From JBBQER01 sp052148155 (lineage in GTDB: Bacteria > Actinomycetota > Acidimicrobiia > IMCC26256 > PALSA-610): 48,521 nt of DNA. Positions 40,820 to 48,227 of this stretch are shown piece by piece; the first letter of the stretch is position 1; every line of letters begins with the position of its first letter. Below the pieces are notes generated by a model, which was not told where the DNA came from, did not search any database, and saw nothing but the letters and a program-made list of their open reading frames with translations. Made by a program: the position numbers and the translations under genes. The stretch covers positions 1-48,521 of the forward strand of contig JBKQIY010000145.1 of NCBI GenBank assembly GCA_052148155.1, in the 5' to 3' direction.

Positions 40820-41911
40820 TCAGGTGAGCGCAGTCGCGAGCGTCTCGACCACGCGGTCTTGTTGAGCGTCGGTGAGCGCCGGGTACATCGGCAGGGACAG
40901 CAGCCCTGCGTAGGCGCGTTCGGTCTCGGGGAAGTCGGACGGGGCCACCCCGAGCGGCGCGAACAGGGGATGGCGGTAGATCGGCATGTAGTGCACTTGC
41001 ACACCGATACCGGCCGCTCGCATCGTGTCGTACACCGCTCGGCGCCTCGGCAGCCGCACCGGATACAAGTGGTACGCGTGCCGGGAACCTGCTGTCGCGG
41101 TGGGGGCGACCTCGACGTCGAGCTCTGCGAGCTGATCCTGATAGCGCCGTGCGAGCTCGTTGCGGCGGGTCACGAACGGTTCGAGCTTCGTGAGCTGCGA
41201 CGCGCCGAGTGCGCAGTGGATGTCGGAGATTCGCGCGTTCGGCGCCAGTTCGGATATTTCGTAGCACCAACCGCCGCGTTCGGGCCGCGCAACCGTGCCG
41301 TGCGAGCGAAATCGGCGCAGTCGACCAGCAAGCTCGGCCGAATTTGTTGTGACTGCGCCGCCTTCGGCGGCTGTGATCGTCTTGACCGGGTGGAACGAAA
41401 ACACACACGCGTCGGAGCGGGCGCAGTTACCGACCGGTCCGTCAGGTGTCGAGGCACCAAGTGCGTGCGCGGCGTCCTCGATGACGACACGCGGCCGGGC
41501 GACGAGTGCAGCCAAATCGATCGGCAGTCCGGCATAGTGCACGGCGACGAGCGCGTCGCACCGCCCGAGGTTTCCGAGGTCGAGATTGAGGGTCTTCGGA
41601 TCGATGTCGACGAAGGAAGGCTGCGCGTCGACCCACAGGGAGCAGCTTGCGCTCGCCACGAACGACAACGGCGAGGTCGCGACGGTGTCACCCTTACCGA
41701 CTCCGGCAGCCCACAGCGCCGCGTGCAACGCGACCGTCCCGGTCGCGAATACGACCGTATACGCGGCGCCGGTGATGGAGCACAGCGAAGCCTCGAAGCG
41801 TTCGACCGCAGGTCCTTGGGTCAACCAATTGCTTCGCATCACCTCGACAACGGCGGCGATGTCGTCGTCGTCGACCGATTGACGGCCGTAGGGGATCTCG
41901 ATCTCGCTCAT
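40820..41911 (-). CDS. pseC: PseC-like PLP aminotransferase
   Basis: This 363-residue protein is a DegT/DnrJ/EryC1 family aminotransferase. It starts IPYGRQSVDDDDIAAVVEVM with SNWLTQGPAVERFE, close to the PseC N-terminus. Asp146 in VVIEDAAHALGA contacts the pyridine ring, and Lys177 in FSFHPVKTITAAEGG is the PLP-binding lysine. GVQVHYMPIYRHPLF is typical near the C-terminus. PseC transfers an amino group from glutamate to the 4-keto sugar made by PseB. It starts 15 bases after pseB in the same transcript. Confidence 0.92.
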   Translation of the reverse strand: MSEIEIPYGRQSVDDDDIAAVVEVMRSNWLTQGPAVERFEASLCSITGAAYTVVFATGTVALHAALWAAGVGKGDTVATSPLSFVASASCSLWVDAQPSFVDIDPKTLNLDLGNLGRCDALVAVHYAGLPIDLAALVARPRVVIEDAAHALGASTPDGPVGNCARSDACVFSFHPVKTITAAEGGAVTTNSAELAGRLRRFRSHGTVARPERGGWCYEISELAPNARISDIHCALGASQLTKLEPFVTRRNELARRYQDQLAELDVEVAPTATAGSRHAYHLYPVRLPRRRAVYDTMRAAGIGVQVHYMPIYRHPLFAPLGVAPSDFPETERAYAGLLSLPMYPALTDAQQDRVVETLATALT

Positions 41912-41926
41912 GGGGTGCCGAGCGCG

Positions 41927-42904
41927 CTACGCCGCCAGCACCGAGCGGAGATCGTCAATCGAGAGCCATTCCTCGTTCGTGTTGCTTGCGTACACGAAAT
42001 CGTCGTCGCAGGCCTTACCGATCGCGTTCGGCCCCAACTCGTCCCACCACGGATGCTCGGGCATGACGACATAGGCGTCGCCGGTATCGATTGCGTGACG
42101 CGCTTCGTCGGCGGTAATGAGCAGCTCGTGGAGCTTTTCTCCGGGCCGGATGCCGGTCACGTCGCGGGGCGCGCCCGGCGCGATTGCTTCGGCGAGATCT
42201 GTCAGCCGCATCGACGGGATCTTCGGGATGAAGATCTCGCCACCCTCCATCTGTTCGAGCGCATGGAGGACGAGGTCGACCGCCTGGGGCAGCGTGATCC
42301 AAAAACGCGTCATCCGCTCGTCGGTGATGGTGATTCTCCCGTCGCGCGCGAGCTGTTCGCGGAACACCGGTACGACCGAACCGCGCGATCCGACGACGTT
42401 CCCGTAGCGCACGCATGCGATCCGGGTCTGGCGCTGCGCGGCATAGGCATTGCCTTGCACGAAGATCTTCTCGGCGCACAACTTGGTCGCGCCATAGAGA
42501 TTCACGGGGTTGACAGCTTTGTCTGTTGAGAGCGCAACCACCCGCCGCACGCGCGCGTCGATCGCAGCGTCAACGACGTGCTGCGCGCCGAGCACATTGG
42601 TACGGACCGCTTCGAACGGGTTGTACTCACAAGCCGGGACCTGCTTCATCGCGGCCGCGTGCACGACGATGTCGGCGCCCTCGACTGCTCGCGTCATACG
42701 GGCGCGGTCGCGCACGTCACCGATCAGGTACCGGACCTGCTGATCGCCGAAACGGGTCCGCATCTCCGACTGCTTGAGCTCGTCGCGCGAGTACACGCGT
42801 AACGTGGCCTCGGGCCAGCACTCGGCAATTCGCGTCGCGAACGCGTGCCCGAACGAGCCGGTGCCGCCAGTCAGTAGGATCGTCGAGCCATTGAGATCGA
42901 GCAT
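41927..42904 (-). CDS. pseB: PseB-like UDP-GlcNAc 4,6-dehydratase (5-inverting)
   Basis: This 325-residue extended short-chain dehydrogenase has the NAD(P) loop ILLTGGTGSFGHAFATR (9-25), IVVHAAAMKQVPACEYNPFE, the catalytic cluster LSTDKAVNPVNLYGATKLCA (Thr127, Asp128, Lys129, Tyr137, Lys141) and ITDERMTRFWITLPQAVDLV. The T-D-K with Y-x3-K spacing is that of FlaA1/PseB. The enzyme removes water from UDP-GlcNAc with inversion at C5 and commits it to the pseudaminic acid route. It starts 9 bases after the TPR-glycosyltransferase. Confidence 0.94.
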   Translation of the reverse strand: MLDLNGSTILLTGGTGSFGHAFATRIAECWPEATLRVYSRDELKQSEMRTRFGDQQVRYLIGDVRDRARMTRAVEGADIVVHAAAMKQVPACEYNPFEAVRTNVLGAQHVVDAAIDARVRRVVALSTDKAVNPVNLYGATKLCAEKIFVQGNAYAAQRQTRIACVRYGNVVGSRGSVVPVFREQLARDGRITITDERMTRFWITLPQAVDLVLHALEQMEGGEIFIPKIPSMRLTDLAEAIAPGAPRDVTGIRPGEKLHELLITADEARHAIDTGDAYVVMPEHPWWDELGPNAIGKACDDDFVYASNTNEEWLSIDDLRSVLAA

Positions 42905-42913
42905 CCGTTCTCC

Positions 42914-44680
42914 TCAGTTTCCTGTGTGGCATGGGGGGTTGAGGCGAGCTGACATCGCGACATCGCGCACCGCGGCCGCGGCGGTCGCGATGACTGCGTC
43001 CCATTCCTCTCCCAGGTGGCGGTACACCAGTCGGATCGTCGGGAACCAGGGCGACGTGTCGGAACCGAGGTCCGACCAGTCCCAGCGATTCCCCATCATC
43101 ACGGTCGGAACGCCAACCGCTCCGCCCAGCATCGCAACGGCGTTGCGTGCGGCGACGACGAGGTCGAGCGCACAGGTGAGCGCGGCCATCTCCTCGAAGT
43201 CGTTCATGAGGTCGAGCCATTCCCACCGATGCACCTTCACGTCAAAGGTGCGTTCCGCCGCGGTCAGCTCGCGTTCGCAGTCGTCGTACTGCAGGTTGAT
43301 CCATGTGACGTCCGGAACCGACAGGATCGGTCCCCACTCGTCGAGACGTGTGTACTCGAGGCGGCGTTCTGCAGTCTTCAGACGGCTGCGCCACGACATC
43401 CCGGCGTACGGTCCTGGTCCGGTGTCGGCGAGGCGGTCACGCCATGCCCGCACACGTTCAGGGTCGGCGACGATGAACGACCGTCGATCCGGAAACGCGT
43501 CGAGCGACGCTCTGAACCACTGGGGCAAGCTGCCGGCAGGAATCGCGTAGTCGAAATCGTGCATCGTTTCGCCAAACAGCGGACTGTAGGTTTGGGCGCG
43601 GACCTCCGCATCGGCGAACGAACGCGCGAACAGCGACACCAGTCGGGTGTCGCACTCGATCACGACGGAATCGACGTCGGAGATCAGGTCGGGATAGCAC
43701 GACGCGAACAGGAGCTCGTCGCCGACACCTTGCTCGCGGTAGCAACAGACGCGACCGGGCGCGCGCTCGGGTGTCCAGCGCGGCACTTCCAGCCGGCGTT
43801 CTTCTCCGCGCGGCCCCGCGTGCAGCGCACCCCACTCCCATTCCCGCCAGCCTTCGACGATCTCGCCGGCGATCAGAAGGCCGTACGCGGCGTTGCTGTG
43901 CAGGACTCGGCCGTCGGGTTCCATTTGGATCGCGACCCGGAAATGCGTCAGGGCTTCATCGAACCGTCCGACCTGCGAATACACGATTCCCAAATTGCTG
44001 TGTGCGTTCGGCGATCCTTCCGAAAGCGCAAACGCGCGTTCGAGGCACTCGATGGCCTCAGACAGCTCGCCGAGCATGCGGTGGTTGTTGCCAAGGATGG
44101 TCCACAGGTTGACGTCGGTGTCCCAGCCAAGTTCGATACATCGGCGCAGCGACGAGCCCGCACTCCGGAGTCGCCCGAGCTTGTTCAGCACCTCACCGAG
44201 CACACCGTGGTTCGGTCCGTATCCCGGTTCGAGCGTGATCGCTCGACGCAACGCCCCGGCGGCCTCGTCGAATCGCTGCAAGTCCTTCAGTACCTGACCC
44301 AGGTTGTGCCAGGGTTGCCATTTGCGTGGCGCGACGGTGACGAGCTGGCGAAGCAATTCCTCGGCCTGTTCGTTGCGCTGCGTGAGACGCAACGCGTTCG
44401 CGTAGTTGTTGTAGAAGCCGAAGGTCTCCTCGGTCGGCGGTCCCAGGCGTTCGGCGGCTGTGACGAACAGATCGACGGCAAGTTCCACCTCGCCGCGCTC
44501 GGCGAGGATTGCGCCGAGGATCTGCACCGCGCGGGGCTCGGCCGCGTCGACCGCGAGGACCGCTCGACATTGCGTCTCCGTGGCCGCCAGGTCCCCGCGC
44601 TGATGCGCCTCGGCGGCGCCGAGCAGCAGCTCGTCGATCGAGGAACCGAGCGTCTGGAGCCGTCGTGCTCCTCCACCCAC
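42914..44680 (-). CDS. TPR-glycosyltransferase, candidate flagellin glycosyltransferase (FlmG-like)
   Basis: This 588-residue protein starts at the GTG at 44680, with GGAAGG 7 bases upstream. An ATG at 44755 in frame lies inside the promoter. Residues about 10-300 are tandem TPR repeats (WHNLGQVLKDLQRFDEAAGA, HSNLGIVYSQVGRFDEALTH, NNHRMLGELSEAIECLERAF). The C-terminal half is a GT-B-like domain: YREQGVGDELLFASCYPDLI and ALDLVVAARNAVAMLGGAVG then VPTVMMGNRWDW, similar to heptosyltransferase-type folds. This layout matches FlmG of Caulobacter, whose TPR part binds flagellin and whose GT part adds pseudaminic acid. It leads a transcript with pseB and pseC. No Maf-type transferase is seen. Confidence 0.85.
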   Translation of the reverse strand: MGGGARRLQTLGSSIDELLLGAAEAHQRGDLAATETQCRAVLAVDAAEPRAVQILGAILAERGEVELAVDLFVTAAERLGPPTEETFGFYNNYANALRLTQRNEQAEELLRQLVTVAPRKWQPWHNLGQVLKDLQRFDEAAGALRRAITLEPGYGPNHGVLGEVLNKLGRLRSAGSSLRRCIELGWDTDVNLWTILGNNHRMLGELSEAIECLERAFALSEGSPNAHSNLGIVYSQVGRFDEALTHFRVAIQMEPDGRVLHSNAAYGLLIAGEIVEGWREWEWGALHAGPRGEERRLEVPRWTPERAPGRVCCYREQGVGDELLFASCYPDLISDVDSVVIECDTRLVSLFARSFADAEVRAQTYSPLFGETMHDFDYAIPAGSLPQWFRASLDAFPDRRSFIVADPERVRAWRDRLADTGPGPYAGMSWRSRLKTAERRLEYTRLDEWGPILSVPDVTWINLQYDDCERELTAAERTFDVKVHRWEWLDLMNDFEEMAALTCALDLVVAARNAVAMLGGAVGVPTVMMGNRWDWSDLGSDTSPWFPTIRLVYRHLGEEWDAVIATAAAAVRDVAMSARLNPPCHTGN

Positions 44681-44734
44681 AGGTATGCCTTCCCGGCAGC
44701 GAAAGTCCGACCCGAAGTCGGATCGACCGGGTTC

Positions 44735-44761
44735 TGATCGGCAGGATGGCGCCACTCGTGA
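44735..44761 (-). promoter_or_regulatory. sigma-28/WhiG-type promoter of the TPR-GT-pseB-pseC operon
   Basis: Read on the minus strand: TCAC, 15 bases, GCCGATCA, with a leader of about 48 bases to the GTG at 44680. It lies in the 120-base gap after the fliT-like gene. The same -35 variant TCAC occurs in the flbD promoter. Confidence 0.58.
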
Positions 44762-44800
44762 AGGAGTCGGGCGGGCGGCCCGGCGACCCCGGCGGGTCGT

Positions 44801-45121
44801 TCAGGCGCCCACGTCGACGATGTTGCCTCGGTACGCCCGACGAGGGCTGGGGCGGCGTGCCGGCAGGCGGCGGAGCGCGGCGCGCAGCTGGCTGAGGCGC
44901 TGGTCGGCTGTCCACTGGACGTGTTCGACCAACTCGACGAGCGCGCGCGCCCGGTCGGCGAGCTCGCCCGCGAGCGGTTCGGTGGGAAAGACCAGATCGG
45001 GCGGGCGGGGCGGCGCCGCGCCGGCGGCGAGGGCAGTGCCGGTCGCCGAGAGTTGAGTTTCGATCGCGTCGAGGACCGCCGTCCACGCGCGCAGAGCGGT
45101 CGACTCGCTCGTCGGAGTCAT
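44801..45121 (-). CDS. small helical protein in the fliT position
   Basis: This 106-residue protein starts at an ATG overlapping the fliS stop by 4 bases; a longer frame upstream only shadows fliS. It is mostly helical (ALRAWTAVLDAIETQLSATG and LADRARALVELVEHVQWTAD), with an Arg/Pro-rich tail. I do not see a firm FliT signature, but in many bacteria a small export chaperone (FliT) follows fliD and fliS in just this way. Probably a FliT-like chaperone for FliD, by position. Confidence 0.65.
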   Translation of the reverse strand: MTPTSESTALRAWTAVLDAIETQLSATGTALAAGAAPPRPPDLVFPTEPLAGELADRARALVELVEHVQWTADQRLSQLRAALRRLPARRPSPRRAYRGNIVDVGA

Positions 45122-45516
45122 AAGGCGTCGGGCCCTTCGGACAGGGCGATACCCGCGGCCTGTCGCCATGCGTCCCGAAGCGGTGCGAGCAGTGCGCGAC
45201 ATCCGCGAACGCGGGCGGCATCTTTGGTGACATTCGCGGCGATGAGCTCGTTCGCGATGTTGCGATACAGCGTGACGAGCTGCGCGCCTCCCGGCCACTG
45301 CTTCGTGTCCAGTGACGTGTGGAGGGCGCCAACGATGTCTTGTGCATGCATGAGCGCGCAATGCGCGCCGTAGATGTCGGCGCCCGCGATTGCCGCTTCG
45401 GCTCGGTCGAGGTCGAGGATCATGCGGTCGTACAACGCAACGATCATCTGACCGGGCGACATCGTCTGCACCGAGTCGCTGACGTATTTTGTCTTCGCGG
45501 AAGCGAGCGTAGCCAT
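45118..45516 (-). CDS. fliS: FliS, flagellin export chaperone
   Basis: This 132-residue protein starts ATLASAKTKYVSDSVQTMSP then GQMIVALYDRMILDLDRAEA, the FliS core. It has HAQDIVGALHTSLDTKQWPG and LYRNIANELIAANVTKDAAR as further family helices. FliS binds the flagellin C-terminus and prevents early polymerisation. The flagellin gene lies just upstream in the same direction, with fliD between. In glycosylating systems modification must occur before export, so FliS and the TPR-glycosyltransferase act on the same cytoplasmic pool. Confidence 0.93.
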   Translation of the reverse strand: MATLASAKTKYVSDSVQTMSPGQMIVALYDRMILDLDRAEAAIAGADIYGAHCALMHAQDIVGALHTSLDTKQWPGGAQLVTLYRNIANELIAANVTKDAARVRGCRALLAPLRDAWRQAAGIALSEGPDAL

Positions 45517-45539
45517 CTGGGGAACCGTTCCCTCGTATG

Positions 45540-48077
45540 TCAGCCGGACGTCGACGTCGACGTGGTCGAGAACGAAGGAAGTTGCGCGATCGCGTCCGTC
45601 AGGGCGCTGCCCGTGGCTTTCAGCCCGGCGATAACGGTCTCCATGTTCGTGTACTCGTTTTGCAGGTTGGTTTGATACTGCGTGAGCTGGTCCTCCATGT
45701 CCGAGATTTCTTGGTTGTAGCTCGTGATCTGGGTGTTCAGGTTGTTCTGCGCGGTGGTGATGGAACCGTTCGTCGGGTCGGTTGCCTGAGTCATCAGGGA
45801 GCTGATGCGTTGCGCGATGCCGGGGTTGTATGTGAACGTGCCGAGATCGCCGGTCGTGGTCCCTGTGATTTCCAAGGCGAGGCCGCCGGTTCCGGGCGTT
45901 GTCGGCGGGACCATCAGCTGTTGGCCAGTGCCGGTCGCGGCGACGCCGTTGATCGTGCCCGCGACGTCGGTACCTGAGAATGTCGAGAAGTCGGTGCCGT
46001 CCCAGGCGACGTTGAACGTCGCGTTCTTGCCGTAGTCGATGCTGTTGACCTGGATGCCGTCACCGCTGACCGTCGCACCGAGTGACAGTCCGGCGTTCGC
46101 GAACGCGGCGTTCAGGCCGGCGGCGACATCGCTTTGCGTGTCCGTCGGTTTGATTTCGTACGAGATCTGACTGGTTCCGACGCTGACTGCGATCGTCGAG
46201 TCGGTTCCCGTCGGCCACGTTCCGTTGAGGCCGGTGGAGGTCGCCTGCGTCGCGGCTTGGGTGACGTTGACGTCGTAGGATCCGCCTTGGGTCTGGTCCG
46301 CGGCCGAAACGAACGTGACGTTCGGGTTGGTGGACGACCCGCCTTGCGTGAACATCGCGGCCATGCCGGACGGGTTGGCGTTGTACGCCGCGAGAAACGT
46401 CGACTCGTCGAAACTGAAGTTTCCGGTTTGGTCTGCGGTGATGCCGGCCAGGTCGGGACTCACGAGCGCGGTGCCGCCCACGGCGTCTTCGAGCGCGGCC
46501 GAAAGGCCGTCGCCGAGTTCGAGGGTCGTGAAGTCGCCGGTGAGGGGTTGCGCGGTGTTCGTCGTCGAGTCGTACGCGGTCGTTGAGGCGATCGTCTGCT
46601 GCAACGTGTTCGCGGCGGTGACCAACGTCTGAACCTTGGTCGCAAGCCCTTGCGCGTCGTTGGCGGTTGACACGGTGACGGGCTGCGAACTCAGACCAAC
46701 CAGCGTGATCGTCGCGCCTGGAAGCAGTCCGGACACGATGTTCGACGACGAGGTGACGTTGAACGCGCCTGGGCCCGTACCGATGGTGAGCTGGGCGTCG
46801 GCCGCAGTCGTCGTCGAGACGAGGCCGCCCGTGGCGCTGTTGAAGTCGGAGCCTGCGGTGTTGAGGTCGTGGAGCACGCCTGTGGTGGTCGACGTGAGCT
46901 GCAGCCGGTATTGGTTGGCGCCGACCTGGACCGCGCTTGCGAGGACGCCGGCGTCGGCGGCGTTGATGTTGTTGACGACGGTTCCCAAACTTTGGTCGCC
47001 AGTCGAGATGTTCGAGGTGGTCAGCGTGCCGGCCCGCAGTCCGCCCGAGAGCACCGCACTGATCGTGCCGGTGGGCGCGTTCAGGGTGACGGTCTGGCCG
47101 GCGGTGAGGTCGGTGATGGTCTGGACGCTGCCGCCATCGACCTGCACTGCTGCGTCGGTGCCGGTGAGGGCGGCGCCGTCGGCCGACATGTTGAGCGCGC
47201 TCAGCGCGTTGCCGCCCGTCACCTGCAACGTCGCCGCGCTGCCTTCTTCGGTGGTTGCGAGCTGCAGCGCGCCGGTGCTCGGGTCGACCGATGCGTTCAG
47301 TCCCGCGCCCGCTGCTGTTGCCGCAGCCTGAACGGCGGCGACGAGCTGCGTTGGGGTGTACGTGCCGTGGGCGAGCGTGAGCGTGACCGGGTTGCCGTCG
47401 ATGCTGAGTTGCAAGGTGTCGTTGGTGCCGTTGATGGTCGTGGATGCGCCGAGGGCGCCGCCGCCGACCTTGAGCGCGCCTGCCGACGATTGCGTGACGG
47501 TGATGGTGTGGGTCCCGAGCGTCAGGGCACTGTCGGAGGACAGGGTCGAGAAGCCGAGTGCCTGACCGCCGGTGGCGAGCAGGATCGCGTTGTTCGAAGT
47601 GATCTGTGCGGCGGTGCTGTCGAAAACGTTCGCGGAGCTCACGCTGCCGGCGGCGGCGAGCGCACCGATGGTGAACGTGACGGTCCCGGTCGACGATCCG
47701 TTTCCGGCCGAGACGGTGGCTGCGTCCGGATTCGATGACGATGCCGTGAGCGCTTGCCATGCGGTCGGCGACGAGAGTGCCTGCGCGGCTGACTGCAGCG
47801 AGGTCGTGTCGGACTCGATCTGGGAGTATGCCGCCAACTGTGCTTGGTCGGCCGCGATTTCCGCGTTGACTGGATCTTCTTCAGCGCTGCGTTGGGCGGC
47901 GACCAGCTCGCTGATGATCTGACTGTCGTCGAGACCGGAGGCGAGACCCGAAATCGACTGGGTCGTGATGCCGGCGGCTCCGGTGATTGCCGTCGCGGTC
48001 GGGCCGGTGGTCGTCGGTGCCGTGCTCGTCGACGTGTCGGGCGGTGTGGTACCCGATCCGGAAATCACTGAGGTCAC
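45540..48077 (-). CDS. fliD: FliD, filament cap protein (unusually long)
   Basis: The GTG at 48077 is preferred because AAAGGA lies 6 bases ahead; a GTG two codons earlier abuts it. At 845 residues it is well above the usual 400-700. N-domain: TQSISGLASGLDDSQIISEL and QLAAYSQIESDTTSLQSAAQ. C-domain: LAGITADQTGNFSFDESTFL then YNANPSGMAAMFTQG, and a final coiled coil ISDMEDQLTQYQTNLQNEYT. Between them are many Thr/Ala/Gly-rich beta segments, which explain the extra length. FliD caps the filament and promotes flagellin folding. It probably reads through from the flagellin transcript, as no own promoter is clear. Confidence 0.94.
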   Translation of the reverse strand: MTSVISGSGTTPPDTSTSTAPTTTGPTATAITGAAGITTQSISGLASGLDDSQIISELVAAQRSAEEDPVNAEIAADQAQLAAYSQIESDTTSLQSAAQALSSPTAWQALTASSSNPDAATVSAGNGSSTGTVTFTIGALAAAGSVSSANVFDSTAAQITSNNAILLATGGQALGFSTLSSDSALTLGTHTITVTQSSAGALKVGGGALGASTTINGTNDTLQLSIDGNPVTLTLAHGTYTPTQLVAAVQAAATAAGAGLNASVDPSTGALQLATTEEGSAATLQVTGGNALSALNMSADGAALTGTDAAVQVDGGSVQTITDLTAGQTVTLNAPTGTISAVLSGGLRAGTLTTSNISTGDQSLGTVVNNINAADAGVLASAVQVGANQYRLQLTSTTTGVLHDLNTAGSDFNSATGGLVSTTTAADAQLTIGTGPGAFNVTSSSNIVSGLLPGATITLVGLSSQPVTVSTANDAQGLATKVQTLVTAANTLQQTIASTTAYDSTTNTAQPLTGDFTTLELGDGLSAALEDAVGGTALVSPDLAGITADQTGNFSFDESTFLAAYNANPSGMAAMFTQGGSSTNPNVTFVSAADQTQGGSYDVNVTQAATQATSTGLNGTWPTGTDSTIAVSVGTSQISYEIKPTDTQSDVAAGLNAAFANAGLSLGATVSGDGIQVNSIDYGKNATFNVAWDGTDFSTFSGTDVAGTINGVAATGTGQQLMVPPTTPGTGGLALEITGTTTGDLGTFTYNPGIAQRISSLMTQATDPTNGSITTAQNNLNTQITSYNQEISDMEDQLTQYQTNLQNEYTNMETVIAGLKATGSALTDAIAQLPSFSTTSTSTSG

Positions 48078-48081
48078 CCGC

Positions 48082-48095
48082 ACTCCTTTCGGAGT
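48082..48095 (-). promoter_or_regulatory. small hairpin sequestering the fliD Shine-Dalgarno
   Basis: On the minus strand, ACTCC-GAAA-GGAGT forms a 5-bp stem with a GNRA-type loop. The ribosome site AAAGGAG of fliD lies in the loop and right arm. A sister hairpin (ACTCC-GCGAAA-GGAGT) lies at 48202-48217 just after the flagellin stop. Confidence 0.4.
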
Positions 48096-48130
48096 CTCTC
48101 GCGGCGATGGAGCTTGTTCTCTCGGTTCTT

Positions 48131-48166
48131 TAGAGAGGTGGGGGAGTTGCCTCCCCCACCTCTCTA
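48131..48166 (-). terminator. strong hairpin after the flagellin gene
   Basis: Two perfectly complementary 16-base arms (48131-48146 and 48151-48166) with a 4-base loop lie 61 bases after the flagellin stop. No T-run follows on the minus strand. It may end most flagellin transcripts, or protect their 3' ends, while letting some read-through reach fliD. Confidence 0.65.
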
Positions 48167-48227
48167 TCGGACGAATCGTCCATGCCTACAGGAGCTTCGT
48201 GACTCCTTTCGCGGAGTTCGACGCGAA

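Noticed and set aside
44681..44755. A longer N-terminus for the TPR-glycosyltransferase from an ATG at 44755.
   Set aside because: It lies inside the predicted promoter (44735-44761) and has no ribosome site; the GTG at 44680 has one.
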